From Nostoc sp. PCC 7524 (GTDB taxonomy: Bacteria; Cyanobacteriota; Cyanobacteriia; Cyanobacteriales; Nostocaceae): DNA of 64,000 nt. The notes under the pieces were generated by a model, which was not told the DNA's origin, did not search any database, and saw nothing but the letters and a program-made list of their open reading frames with translations. How positions within the stretch are numbered: the first letter of the stretch is position 1; each line of letters begins with the position of its first letter. A program made the position numbers and the translations under genes. Below, one piece after another: positions 8,099-17,220 of this stretch. The stretch covers positions 5,244,001 through 5,308,000 of the forward strand of contig NC_019684.1 of the NCBI RefSeq assembly GCF_000316645.1, written 5' to 3'.

Positions 8099-10306
8099 AT
8101 GAGCGTGAATGATACTGCACACTCCGATAATTCTGCTTGGAACAGGCAAGTATATCACCGTCTAAAACTTGCTCTCAGTCTTGGTTTACGGCGACAACTA
8201 TTTTTAGCCGTGTGTGATGATTTACAGTTAAGAAATCAGGTAGCTGCCCGACTGCATTCTACTTTGGCTTATCCTGTAGGGCAGGTGTTATATCAGCCAG
8301 GGGATGGTCAGGATAGTACACCCGCCTACCCCCGATTAGTGACTTTGCGTTTGAATTTAAATGAGCCAAACCCCATAGAACAAATCAATCAGTGGTTGAC
8401 TAATTACCCTCCGCCAATTGTCGGTGTATCTAAAGACAGTCCAGGAAGGCCTTTACCAATACCAACATTTCAGATTGTTGGTGTAGAGCAGCTCACGAAA
8501 CAACCAGTAGCCTGTCAGCGTTTATTTTTACATTATCTGCACTTATGCGAACAGTATTTTTCTGCTCCAGAATCTAGCCGATTTCTCGAATCTAGCGTGT
8601 TATTGTGGGTATCGCGTCCTTGGTTGTCTGCTATTCAGCAGTCAGCGCCGCAGTTTTGGCGTTGGCGTACTGGTGTATTTGTATTTGCTGGAGAACCTAC
8701 ACCAGCAACACAAAATCAAAGTCATCCAGAGCGTTTTTCTAGATCCAGAAGTGTAAACTTAGGGAATTTTGAACAATCCACGCTAGATGATTCAGGTATG
8801 GAAACAGAAGTCAGAGTTGCGGATACCACAGCACTAGAATTTGGAGATGATCTGGACTTGCTAAAAGAAATACCAGGCAATCCAGCGCAATTCCCAGATG
8901 AAGTTTCAGTATCAATTTCAGAATTATTAATTACTAAGCAAAAACAACAGGAACTCTCTGCTAAATCTAATATAGTTAAAACCCCATCACTGTTGTCTTT
9001 GTCTCATGTCAGCCAAGAATTAAAAGAGCTAGTATTAGCAACAAGTCACCAAAACGTAACCCAACAGGGAGATGACTGGCAACCACGGGAACTACTCTTA
9101 GGAATTGAGCAATTACACTCACAAAAAGCTTCCGGAGAGGTATTGGCGGCAGCTTATCATCAGTTGGGTAACTTATATCGGCTTCACATAGAGCAGGGAC
9201 AATCAACGTTAGAAAATTTGATGGTAGCAATTATTGCCTATCAGGAAGCTATTACTTACGATGATAACTCTCCCGAATTGCCCAACATTCTTAATGATTT
9301 GGGTACACTTTATTGGATGCTCTATCGTACACCGCCCAATTCGGAAGACGGACAAACTTATATAGAGCAAGGCATAGAGTTCTATCATTTGGCTCTAAAA
9401 ATGTCTCCCCCAGAAACCCACCCGGAAACTTATGCACGGGTGCAAAATAATTTGGGGACAGCCTACGGTGATTTAGCACGCTTTGCTAGTCCGGCAGAGA
9501 ATTGGCAGAAGGCGGTTTCAGCATATAGTGAAGCTTTGCGCTACCGCACGGTGGAATTAGATCCATTGAAGTATGCAGCTTGTCAGAATAATTTAGGTAC
9601 TGCCTACTGGCACTTAGCACAATATAATCAACCAGTTGTACATTTAAAGAAAGCGATCGCTTCTTACAAACAAGCATTAGCTCACTACAATCCCCAAAAT
9701 GAACCCCTAAAATATGGGATGATTCAAAACAATATTGGTACTGCCTATTGGAATGTGGCACAGTACGAACAGCCTGGGGAAAATCTGCAACTAGCTATTA
9801 ATGTCTACCGCGAAGCCTTAAAATATCGCACTCCCGCTAATGTTCCCAGTGCTTGCGCGGCGACACAAAATAATTTAGGTACTGCTTACTGGCATTTAGC
9901 TAACTTTGCCCAAACACCTAAAGAGGCGCGGCAAAAGTTACTGCAATTGTGTATTGATGCTTATGAAGAAGCTATCGCTTTGGCTAATTCACTCGGCAGT
10001 GCTGCGTTAAGCTTTGATTTGTTTGCTACTCATAATAATTTGGGACTGGCGCATTATCAGTTAGTTACAGATAATACTTTTGATGGAGATAAAGCTAGGC
10101 GATCGCAACACCTAGAAGCCGCATTAGACAACCATTTGCAAGCTTTACATGGTTTGAGTAAACAACCAGAGGCTTATCAAACAACTTTCACCTATATAGT
10201 GAAAACTATTCGTGCTTTCCACAATGAATTAGGCATCCAAGGACAAAATTTAGCTTTATCTAAAGTTCCTGGACATTTGTTACCGGAAATTTTACCTAAG
10301 TTGTAA
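8099..10306 (+). CDS. TPR-repeat protein with cyanobacterial N-terminal domain
   Basis: A 735-residue soluble protein. Residues 1-200 form an alpha/beta domain (LRRQLFLAVCDDLQLRNQVA; later SSVLLWVSRPWLSAIQQSAP) that resembles an NTPase fold without a clear Walker A, and I cannot name it. Residues 205-320 are low-complexity. Residues about 345-690 hold at least six tetratricopeptide-like units of ~50 residues, several beginning QNNLGTAYW and followed by a YREALKYRTP-type helix. TPR arrays mediate protein-protein contacts, so a scaffold or signalling role is inferred only. The gene is preceded by a 281-nt AT-rich gap after psb34 and has its own promoter region. No signal peptide is present. Confidence 0.8.
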   Translation: MSVNDTAHSDNSAWNRQVYHRLKLALSLGLRRQLFLAVCDDLQLRNQVAARLHSTLAYPVGQVLYQPGDGQDSTPAYPRLVTLRLNLNEPNPIEQINQWLTNYPPPIVGVSKDSPGRPLPIPTFQIVGVEQLTKQPVACQRLFLHYLHLCEQYFSAPESSRFLESSVLLWVSRPWLSAIQQSAPQFWRWRTGVFVFAGEPTPATQNQSHPERFSRSRSVNLGNFEQSTLDDSGMETEVRVADTTALEFGDDLDLLKEIPGNPAQFPDEVSVSISELLITKQKQQELSAKSNIVKTPSLLSLSHVSQELKELVLATSHQNVTQQGDDWQPRELLLGIEQLHSQKASGEVLAAAYHQLGNLYRLHIEQGQSTLENLMVAIIAYQEAITYDDNSPELPNILNDLGTLYWMLYRTPPNSEDGQTYIEQGIEFYHLALKMSPPETHPETYARVQNNLGTAYGDLARFASPAENWQKAVSAYSEALRYRTVELDPLKYAACQNNLGTAYWHLAQYNQPVVHLKKAIASYKQALAHYNPQNEPLKYGMIQNNIGTAYWNVAQYEQPGENLQLAINVYREALKYRTPANVPSACAATQNNLGTAYWHLANFAQTPKEARQKLLQLCIDAYEEAIALANSLGSAALSFDLFATHNNLGLAHYQLVTDNTFDGDKARRSQHLEAALDNHLQALHGLSKQPEAYQTTFTYIVKTIRAFHNELGIQGQNLALSKVPGHLLPEILPKL

Positions 10307-10389
10307 TAGTATTGATTGTTACAAAAAAAGTTAGTACGATCACATGGCAATAAGGTTAAGAGCGATCGCTGGGTAAGTTTTTCAGGTAA

Positions 10390-11880
10390 TTAAATTGATG
10401 TTAGTAAATTTTTACCTCTTTGGTAAATTTCACGAGCGTAGTCTGTCCAACTGCCTTGTCCCCAATAGCGAAAACAACTTGTTTGCAGTAGAAGATTATG
10501 TAATAAAACTTGACGGTAATCAGATTGTTTAGTAACTGAAGAGGCTGTATCACTGAGCAAAAATTTATCGAACTTTTGATGAAACAAACTACTTAATTCA
10601 TACATAGGAGATAAGACATTTTCATATCCTTTTACCCAACTGATATGATTTGTCCAAGATCCTCCATCCATGTGAAAATGTGGGTTAGTTTGTTTTAATT
10701 TTTGAATAGCATTTTCGACATCTTCAGGTTGATAATTGTCTAGGTTCACTTGTTGCCAGATTTGATATTGTCCAACAGGCTGACACATAGGGAAGTCTTC
10801 TAATTTACAACCAGCAGCCTCGATTAATTCTAAATACTCAGTGCCACTCATCCCCACAACCCCAGATTTCCCATCGCCGTTATTTACCATATCCCACCAA
10901 GCTTGTTTGAAGGCGTTAGGAAATTCATTCATCATCACACCACCATTTTCACCATCACCAATTTGACTGACTATTGGTGGAATTAAGACATTGCCTAATT
11001 TTTGTTTTGATAGGGTTTTGGCTTCATAATATGGCTGCATTTGTCCGACTAATTTAGTATCTGAACCTTGGGTTTTAATTAAAGCAGTAATACTAATTAT
11101 TTCACCTTGAGAATTACGGGCAATCAGTTGATGTGGTAAATGTTTATTAATCAGAGATTGACCATCAATTGTTTCTACTGAATGTTCTTGTATCAGTAGC
11201 CAGCGATAGCCACATTCTTTTAAAGCTTTGACAAATGCAAATAATGTATCGGGGTGATTTGGTAGGTGCATTTCTGGCGGAGAAAAACCCTTAACTCGCG
11301 CTAAGGCTTCCCAGCCAAAAATGGCGGCAAAATGCTGTTGCCATGCCAAAATATGCAATTTAATATCTGGTATGGGCGTAGATGGTACAACAGCGTGACC
11401 CCACATTGTCCCTAACCATTCTACATAAGGTTGATAGGTAGGGTCACAAGTAATTCGCTTGAGGTTGTCTAGGATATCGTTGCGTTCCATTTGTCTGAGT
11501 CCCCACAACAGATTACCGGAGTAATCCAACATCACGCGGGGATTGCAACCTTGATTAACCAGTTCGGGAATGAAATCACCCATGCGGCTGTAACAATAGG
11601 CAAAAGGTGCGGCGTTGTGGTTGTCACCTACCTGGGGATGTTCAAACATATATTGCAGATTGCTGATCAGTTCGCCATGATGCCCAGCCGGGATAGTTGG
11701 TTGGTGCATATGTAAGGCGATCGCAAATACTGCATTCACATTTTCTAACTGTATATTTGTTGTGGGTAAGAATACAGGTGCATCATGATTGACTACGGAA
11801 AGCACCTCAGCCTCCCAGCCAGAGATATTCGGTAAACCATCAATAATTTCTGGCAGGGTAGTATTTTGTAAGGACAGCAT
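10390..11880 (-). CDS. Glycoside hydrolase family 57 protein
   Basis: A 496-residue cytosolic GH57 enzyme. GH57 members are retaining alpha-glucan-active enzymes (amylase, 4-alpha-glucanotransferase or branching type). Visible motifs are LHMHQP (57-61), WLGTMWGHAV (155-164), PPEMHLP with likely nucleophile E203, and IGDGENGG with likely acid D309. The C-terminal part is helical. At under 500 residues it lacks the long C-terminal domain of GH57 branching enzymes, so its exact substrate cannot be assigned. A glycogen-related role is inferred. The start ATG is 1-2 nt from a possible upstream overlap-free promoter region. It converges with the TPR gene over an 83-nt gap. Confidence 0.88.
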   Translation of the reverse strand: MLSLQNTTLPEIIDGLPNISGWEAEVLSVVNHDAPVFLPTTNIQLENVNAVFAIALHMHQPTIPAGHHGELISNLQYMFEHPQVGDNHNAAPFAYCYSRMGDFIPELVNQGCNPRVMLDYSGNLLWGLRQMERNDILDNLKRITCDPTYQPYVEWLGTMWGHAVVPSTPIPDIKLHILAWQQHFAAIFGWEALARVKGFSPPEMHLPNHPDTLFAFVKALKECGYRWLLIQEHSVETIDGQSLINKHLPHQLIARNSQGEIISITALIKTQGSDTKLVGQMQPYYEAKTLSKQKLGNVLIPPIVSQIGDGENGGVMMNEFPNAFKQAWWDMVNNGDGKSGVVGMSGTEYLELIEAAGCKLEDFPMCQPVGQYQIWQQVNLDNYQPEDVENAIQKLKQTNPHFHMDGGSWTNHISWVKGYENVLSPMYELSSLFHQKFDKFLLSDTASSVTKQSDYRQVLLHNLLLQTSCFRYWGQGSWTDYAREIYQRGKNLLTSI

Positions 11881-12036
11881 TTTGGTTGCTCCGTAACAAA
11901 GAATATCTGATTATACTAATTTGTGTAATTTTTAATTCTGAATAGGCTATGGCAGAGATACAATATCACCGACTTCTTGGAGAAGCCGATGATCTAAAAA
12001 TTTCGGGAATTTCAGCCTTAATTACAGATTTTATCG

Positions 12037-12909
12037 TCAGGACTTGCGGGCAAAGACAAAGGGCAACCTTTGTGCAGAGAACAAGAAATCACCAAAACGC
12101 TGGATTTTAGTGAATAAACTTGGTTGTTCTAGTGTTTTTGGTGCTGTGGGTGCTGCTATTTTTAATAGCAACTCCAGCAATCCCGGTGCTAAACGTTGAC
12201 ACCAAACTGCTAAATGACTTTGCCAACCCACTAAAATTTCTGGTGCATCTTTTTCTAATCCTATGACAAGGGCTTTGGCTACTTGCTGCGGAGTCATAGG
12301 GATCACCCAGCGAAATAGTTTGAAGTCCCTTACCATATCTGTGTCGGTGAGGGAAGGTAATAAAGCTTTTACCTGGATATTGTACTCCGCTAGTTCTCGC
12401 CGCAAGGCTTGGGTAAATCCTAAAATGGCAAACTTAGTAGCTGAATATGTAGCCATTGTGGGTGCGGCTACTTTCCCCATTAAACTGGAAACATTGATAA
12501 TTGTCCCCTGTCGTTGGCTAGCCATGCGTTTGGCTATCAGACTGGTGAGGGTGTACATTCCCAATAAATTTACAGACAGTTCTTCTTGCAGTTGCGGGAG
12601 TTTGGAACGCAAAAATGAGTTTTGGTAAGCTACCCCCGCACAGTTAATCAGTAGGTGAATCGGGCCGTAACTGCGCCAAAGTTGAGCGATCGCAATATTA
12701 ACTTCTGTTGCTTGTGTTAAATCAATGGCCAAGGTTGTAGCTTGCACACCCATCGCCTCAATTTCTTCGGCTACTTCCCTTAATTTTTGCCGATCGCGTG
12801 CTACTAAGATCAGCCGTTGTACACCTTGTTGTGCTAATTCTATGGCGATCGCTCGCCCAATTCCACGAGAAGCCCCTGTAATCAGGGCAACTTTGCCTTG
12901 AAGATTCAT
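12037..12909 (-). CDS. Short-chain dehydrogenase/reductase
   Basis: A 290-residue classical SDR. The NAD(P)-binding TGASRGIG is at residues 11-18, NCAG at 89-92, catalytic Ser in NVSSLMG (about 141-142) and YSATK (Y155, K159). R39 near the end of beta-2 (VARDRQKL) suggests NADP preference. The C-terminal ~60 residues contain a hydrophobic stretch (LLELLLKIAAPTAP) that could associate with membrane, as in ketosphinganine/acylglycerone-reductase-like SDRs. The substrate is unknown. The start is supported by GGAGGTG about 9 nt upstream. It is in the same direction as GH57, with a 156-nt gap. Confidence 0.88.
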   Translation of the reverse strand: MNLQGKVALITGASRGIGRAIAIELAQQGVQRLILVARDRQKLREVAEEIEAMGVQATTLAIDLTQATEVNIAIAQLWRSYGPIHLLINCAGVAYQNSFLRSKLPQLQEELSVNLLGMYTLTSLIAKRMASQRQGTIINVSSLMGKVAAPTMATYSATKFAILGFTQALRRELAEYNIQVKALLPSLTDTDMVRDFKLFRWVIPMTPQQVAKALVIGLEKDAPEILVGWQSHLAVWCQRLAPGLLELLLKIAAPTAPKTLEQPSLFTKIQRFGDFLFSAQRLPFVFARKS

Positions 12910-13335
12910 ATTTGTTCACCTCCAGAGTCCAAGTCTTCACCCAGTGCATCATTCCTCAATCACCACTACACCCTGCACAGGGTAAGACAAATCGTCGGTT
13001 GTCTTGAAAATCCGAACAGCAATTAGTCCTGGCAACGATATATTTTTGGACTAATCTGCATTGCTGATAGTTTCAGTTTTTAACACAATTGGCTGAATAG
13101 ATATAGCTCATAGGTTTTACCTCTCCTGAATCAGAGCGTTCATCAGCATCGTTGCCAATACACACGTTAGCAATTAAATCAATGACTTGCAATCTTTTTT
13201 AATAAGTATTTCTTAATACTTGTTTACAACGGTATATATAAACAATGCAATGTGCAATAAGTTTTTATAAATACTACGCGCTCAATATGGTGATCTCCTG
13301 ACAAATTAGTCAATAGGCAATGGTTATTCTCCCAC
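12910..13335. other. Gene-free interval upstream of the SDR gene
   Basis: No convincing gene. It holds the SDR promoter, a small CCCTGCACAGGG palindrome near 12971 and an AT-rich block around 13195-13280. A 12-codon frame (MSYIYSANCVKN) with a good GAGAGG ribosome site exists on the minus strand near 13110-13072 but cannot be defended as a gene. Confidence 0.5.
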
Positions 13336-13381
13336 CCAATCCCCAATCCCCAATCCCCAATCCCCAATCCCCAATCCCCTA
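13336..13381. repeat. CCAATCC heptamer tract abutting a stop codon
   Basis: Six CCCCAAT units; the last one merges into the TAG stop (minus strand) of the adjacent hydrolase gene. Confidence 0.9.
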
Positions 13382-15013
13382 TTTCCTCATTGCTTGATTC
13401 AACTGCTCTGTACTCAAAAAATCTAACAGACTGAGATTCAGGGGAGATGTACTAATATATTGTGCGTAGGATGGTTGTAAATAAACGCGGTATTCAGTGC
13501 GATCGCGAAGATTAGTTTCTAAAAAAGCTACGCTTAAGGCTTTGAGATAGGAATAAGCAACAGCACGATCAGGGCCTAGTAAACCATCAGGTACAGGTAA
13601 TACATTACTTTCAGCAGGCGATTCTCCGATAAAAGTAAAGTGAGTGCTATTTTCGATTAAGGCTAAGTATTTATTGGGGTTAGTCAGCCAAGTAAAGGGG
13701 CGAATTTGTTCAGGTACTGGTGGAGCGAAAATATCTTGACTACCTGCTACCAACATCACAGGAACTTGAATTTGACTGATCCCACGTTCACCAAAAATCG
13801 CACTATTAACAGGATTAATGGCAATGATTGCCTTAATACGCTCATCCTGTAACACATAGTTGTCTAAAACTAACTGAGTTGCTTGACACTGCAAAATCAG
13901 CGATACATTTAAATTGGAATTATCGGGTTGACACTCTTGGCGGAGTTCTTCAAAGTTAAACTTTGCACCTGCTGAAGCTAAAACAGTATAACCACCAAAA
14001 GATTGACCAATTGCCCCTACCTGCTCGAAATTGAGTTTTCCCTTTAGCTTGGGATCAAAAGATTCCCTCCGTTGCAGTTCATCTAGTAGAAACTTGATAT
14101 CTAAAGGTCGGTCGATAAATTCCTTTGGTTCAGGTGGTTCTGCCAAACCAGCAAAGTATTGCTGAAAGCGTTTAGCATTACTACCAGGATGTTCTAATAC
14201 AGCTACAGCAAAACCATAGGATGCTAGATGTTCAGCTAAATAAGCAAATGTGTAGCGGTCTGAAGCAACACCATGAGAAATGACAACTAAAGGGAATGGC
14301 TGTTTTATAGCACTTTCGGCGGTTGTGGTGGGTAGGTACAAATCCACAGGGAGGCGGCGATCGCGAGACAGATCATTTAATGTCCAGCTGATTTTTTGCC
14401 AACGGAACTCTCCAGGCGATCGCAAGTCTGGCAATACAGAGAAATCAAAATTAGATTGGAGAGTTTGGATCAACGCTTGTTGTTGCAAGGCAGTAACAAC
14501 TCTATCCCTAGTTTTGAGCAATTGCGACAAGTCATCAACTATCTTGACCGCTTCTGTAAAATTTAGTCGTACCCTATTACTAGGAAACTTCCGCAGGACA
14601 TTGATAACTGATAAACCTTCTGGAGAAGCAGCCGACAAAATTAAAGCAGCACGCAAAGCATAGAAACCATTGCGGCGAGAATCAGTTAACAGTAATTCTC
14701 CTAGTCGTTGTAATAATTGTTCACCGACTGGTGAATAAGTCACTTGAGATACTAACGTAGGCGTGACATTGAAGCGAATCTGAAGTAGTTCCCGCAGTTG
14801 AGTCAGTTGTTCAGGAGTGGCGCGTTGGGAATAAAATCTCAAATCACTATCTATCTTCCCTTCTTTGGCAAAAGTTTCTAATGAATCAACAGGTAAGGAA
14901 AACTCCCCAAAAGGAGGGTAAAAAAAACTGATACGTTCTGCGCTTAAGCCGGGATTAGCAGATAAAAATGTAGATAGTAAACCTAAACTTAGGTATTTTA
15001 GAATTTTTTTCAT
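13379..15013 (-). CDS. Secreted alpha/beta hydrolase with DUF1400 (dienelactone-hydrolase-like)
   Basis: The start at 15013 gives a clear signal peptide (MKKILKYLSLGLLSTFLSAN, cleavage probably near GLSA-ER); an ATG further upstream would bury it. Next comes a DUF1400-type domain (about residues 20-150), and then an alpha/beta hydrolase domain with VVISHGVASDR (oxyanion region) and the nucleophile elbow GAIGQSFGGYT. A late Asp (AGSQDIFAPP) and His (ENSTHFTF) complete a plausible Ser-Asp-His triad. This arrangement is common in cyanobacterial periplasmic or outer-membrane-associated esterases, sometimes called predicted dienelactone hydrolases; the substrate is unknown. The final codons join directly onto a heptamer tract. 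Confidence 0.87.
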   Translation of the reverse strand: MKKILKYLSLGLLSTFLSANPGLSAERISFFYPPFGEFSLPVDSLETFAKEGKIDSDLRFYSQRATPEQLTQLRELLQIRFNVTPTLVSQVTYSPVGEQLLQRLGELLLTDSRRNGFYALRAALILSAASPEGLSVINVLRKFPSNRVRLNFTEAVKIVDDLSQLLKTRDRVVTALQQQALIQTLQSNFDFSVLPDLRSPGEFRWQKISWTLNDLSRDRRLPVDLYLPTTTAESAIKQPFPLVVISHGVASDRYTFAYLAEHLASYGFAVAVLEHPGSNAKRFQQYFAGLAEPPEPKEFIDRPLDIKFLLDELQRRESFDPKLKGKLNFEQVGAIGQSFGGYTVLASAGAKFNFEELRQECQPDNSNLNVSLILQCQATQLVLDNYVLQDERIKAIIAINPVNSAIFGERGISQIQVPVMLVAGSQDIFAPPVPEQIRPFTWLTNPNKYLALIENSTHFTFIGESPAESNVLPVPDGLLGPDRAVAYSYLKALSVAFLETNLRDRTEYRVYLQPSYAQYISTSPLNLSLLDFLSTEQLNQAMRK

Positions 15014-15275
15014 GAAAATAGCCCGCTTTTCTACCATCACAGCCTGGAAGCAGAGGAAAGCGGGGCGGGATCTATGCCGCTTCCCTATTTACTAGGTTTA
15101 GATAACTAAAATGGGCTATAAACATCATAAAGCAAGCACTTACATTCACATCCAGGCATTTACCCCAGACATCGTATTTCATGCTTCCGGAATAGTCATT
15201 TTGACTGGAGATGACACTTACAAGCAGACTGAAGGCATATAAATAAAATTAGTGGTTTGATAGTAGATATAGATA

Positions 15276-15491
15276 GTGAAGTATCCCAATATGTCTTTCC
15301 CATCTTGCGCCAGTTGTGTTGTTGTTCTCAATCAACAACATGAGCAACAGATATCTCATCAAAACCAAGATGAGGATGAAACTATTCACCACAGACAAAA
15401 TGCTAGTCAAGGTAAGACTGTGGTAGAAAATGGACGAGTTGTCGTGAAACAAGCAGAATCACCAAATAAGGCAAATGTTTGTGATATTTGA
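15276..15491 (+). CDS. Possible small Cys-containing protein, doubtful
   Basis: A 71-codon frame, or 66 codons from an internal ATG at 15291 (MSFPSCASCVVVLNQQ). The product is very hydrophilic, rich in Gln/His/Asp/Glu, with a CxxC near the N-terminus and a C-terminal NVCDI. I do not recognise a family and no good ribosome site precedes either ATG. An antisense frame covers much of the same DNA. The surrounding 15041-15606 interval also holds a 43-codon frame at 15111-15242 with equally weak support. It could be noncoding. Confidence 0.25.
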   Translation: MKYPNMSFPSCASCVVVLNQQHEQQISHQNQDEDETIHHRQNASQGKTVVENGRVVVKQAESPNKANVCDI

Positions 15492-15606
15492 GTTCAGCGC
15501 ATGACAACGAATCATCAAGGGTTTATGCAAGGGGTCTAGATGTCCAAACCCCCTGCACCCTTACACCCTCACAAAGCAAATAATCTTTTTGCGTCGGTTC
15601 TAGAGT

Positions 15607-16224
15607 TTATCTATTACCTGGACTTGCAGGAATTGGTTGAGTCTCAAAAGTAGGGCTGAATCCTGCGGGTGGTTGACTCGGTGAAGTCAAAGCAGGTACA
15701 CCACCAATGCGATCGCTACCATCAATACAAATATCAAGCGCCTGAATAGGAGCAATGTTGATCTGGCTACGTAAATCTACTACACAATAAGCAAAACGCT
15801 CCGGTAGTAGACTGCGACTACAGTAATTTAAAACAGCTGGGTTAACTGCTTCCTGAGTATTCCTGCTAATGGAAACTACACAAGTAGCTAATTCCTTTGG
15901 CCGTCTTGCTTGTTCACAAACAGAAAGGGCATCGGTAGCACTAATCTCCGTGCGATTGTCAATAAAAACCACACATGAAGCTAACTCTGTTGGACGCAAC
16001 GCCCTAGCACAAGCCCGTGCTGCCGCTTGTTCACTTATACCTACACCTAAGAGTCTACCTGCACAGGCGCGATAGTTATTATCATAAGATCCATCGGCAG
16101 CCATACTGGGAACACTGATTCCCACACAGCCAACCACAGCCAAAATCGGTGCTGTCAGCCGCATCAGATGACTTTTAAATGTTCCTGGTTGGTTTTTCCA
16201 CCCACTAACCGCTTTTTTGCTCAT
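15607..16224 (-). CDS. Secreted Cys-repeat protein, unknown function
   Basis: The start at 16224 gives MSKKAVSGWKNQPGTFKSHL followed by a hydrophobic signal helix (LTAPILAVVGCVGISV) and a likely AxA cleavage site (SMAADG). The mature part contains three tandem units of ~32 residues, each built as A(S/T/Y)CVV-x(16-17)-C, namely ASCVVFIDNRTEI, ATCVVSISRNTQE and AYCVVDLRSQINI. A fourth, degenerate Cys pair precedes them. The even spacing suggests disulphides in the periplasm. The tail is Pro-rich. I do not recognise a named family. A single-gene unit between repeat-bearing gaps. Confidence 0.75.
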   Translation of the reverse strand: MSKKAVSGWKNQPGTFKSHLMRLTAPILAVVGCVGISVPSMAADGSYDNNYRACAGRLLGVGISEQAAARACARALRPTELASCVVFIDNRTEISATDALSVCEQARRPKELATCVVSISRNTQEAVNPAVLNYCSRSLLPERFAYCVVDLRSQINIAPIQALDICIDGSDRIGGVPALTSPSQPPAGFSPTFETQPIPASPGNR

Positions 16225-16324
16225 TGCCGTTCTCCAAACACCCAAAGTTATGCTAACTCAAATGTGCAGCAAATCTTCTACAAATCAGGCAAAACCACAG
16301 AACAGCCAGAAAAATCTTTGAAAA

Positions 16325-16402
16325 GGACGACGAGGGAGCAGGGGAGATGAGGGAGCAGGGGGAGTAGGGGGAGCAGGGGGAGATGAGGAAGTGGGGGGAG
16401 TA
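16325..16402. repeat. Purine-rich GGGGAGCA/GGGGGAGT tract upstream of rpsD
   Basis: An ~75-nt run of almost pure purine on the + strand (GGAGCAGGGGAGATGAGGG and continuing), part of the heptamer repeat family. It lies 130-200 nt before rpsD. Confidence 0.8.
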
Positions 16403-16454
16403 TGGGCTATTGACTATTGACCTATAAATTTTTGGTAATTGAATGAAATGATTT

Positions 16455-16484
16455 TTGCAATTATGAATTGCAGGTATTTATAAT
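16455..16484 (+). promoter_or_regulatory. Likely sigma-70-type promoter of rpsD
   Basis: TTGCAA at 16455 and TATAAT at 16479 with an 18-nt spacer, 46 nt before the rpsD start. Sequence match only. Confidence 0.5.
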
Positions 16485-16529
16485 AGTATGTCTGGATAAA
16501 GTTTAAACAGGATTAGATTAAGGAAACTC

Positions 16530-17138
16530 ATGTCCCGATATAGAGGGCCACGGCTTAGAATTGTACGTCGCTTAGGCGAATTGCCAGGATTAACTCGTAA
16601 GAGCGCAAGACGCGCCTATCCCCCAGGACAGCACGGTCAGAACCGCAAGAAGCGTTCTGAATATGCTATTCGTCTAGAAGAAAAGCAAAAGCTGCGTTGT
16701 AACTATGGTTTGACTGAAAAGCAGCTGTTACGCTATGTGCGTAAAGCTAGACGTGTAACTGGTTCTACTGGACAAGTGCTATTGCAATTGCTAGAAATGC
16801 GCTTGGATAATACCGTTTTCCGCATGGGTATGGCTCCCACTATCCCAGCAGCTAGACAGTTGGTCAATCATGGTCACGTTACGGTTAATGGTCGTGTGGT
16901 AGATATCGCCAGCTACCAAACCCGTCCCGGAGAGGTGATTGCTGTTAGAGATAGAACGCAATCACGGAAGTTGGTAGAAAACAACTTACAATATCCCGGT
17001 TTGGCTAACCTTCCCAATCACTTAGAGTTTGATAAAAACAAGTTGGAAGGTAAGGTGAACAGTGTCATTGAGCGAGAATGGGTGGCACTACAAGTTAACG
17101 AACTGCTAGTTGTGGAATACTACTCACGACAAGCTTAA
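16530..17138 (+). CDS. rpsD: 30S ribosomal protein S4
   Basis: Full-length 202-residue S4. It begins [20 protein letters not shown], carries the bacterial S4 N-domain (residues 1-90) and the S4 RNA-binding domain (about 91-155, [20 protein letters not shown] followed by HVTVNGRVV). S4 nucleates assembly of the 30S 5' domain. It stands alone, away from the alpha operon, as is usual in cyanobacteria. A GGAAACTC segment lies 8-12 nt before the ATG. No C4 zinc motif is present in the N-domain, so it is the zinc-independent form. Confidence 0.98.
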   Translation: MSRYRGPRLRIVRRLGELPGLTRKSARRAYPPGQHGQNRKKRSEYAIRLEEKQKLRCNYGLTEKQLLRYVRKARRVTGSTGQVLLQLLEMRLDNTVFRMGMAPTIPAARQLVNHGHVTVNGRVVDIASYQTRPGEVIAVRDRTQSRKLVENNLQYPGLANLPNHLEFDKNKLEGKVNSVIEREWVALQVNELLVVEYYSRQA

Positions 17139-17168
17139 GAGAGTGCTGAGTGCTGAGTGCTGAGTGTT
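17138..17168. repeat. GTGCTGA heptamer tract after rpsD
   Basis: Four GAGTGCT units begin one nucleotide after the rpsD stop, as at several other genes here. Confidence 0.85.
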
Positions 17169-17220
17169 GACTAATGAAAGTCCTATTACTCACAACTCAG
17201 GACTCATTGCTCAAAAGTGA

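Noticed and set aside
13072..13110. 12-codon frame MSYIYSANCVKN with a good ribosome site
   Set aside because: Too short to support without conservation evidence.
15249..15452. 67-codon minus-strand frame with hydrophobic Leu/Ile segments
   Set aside because: Antisense to another weak frame, no ribosome site, low-complexity.
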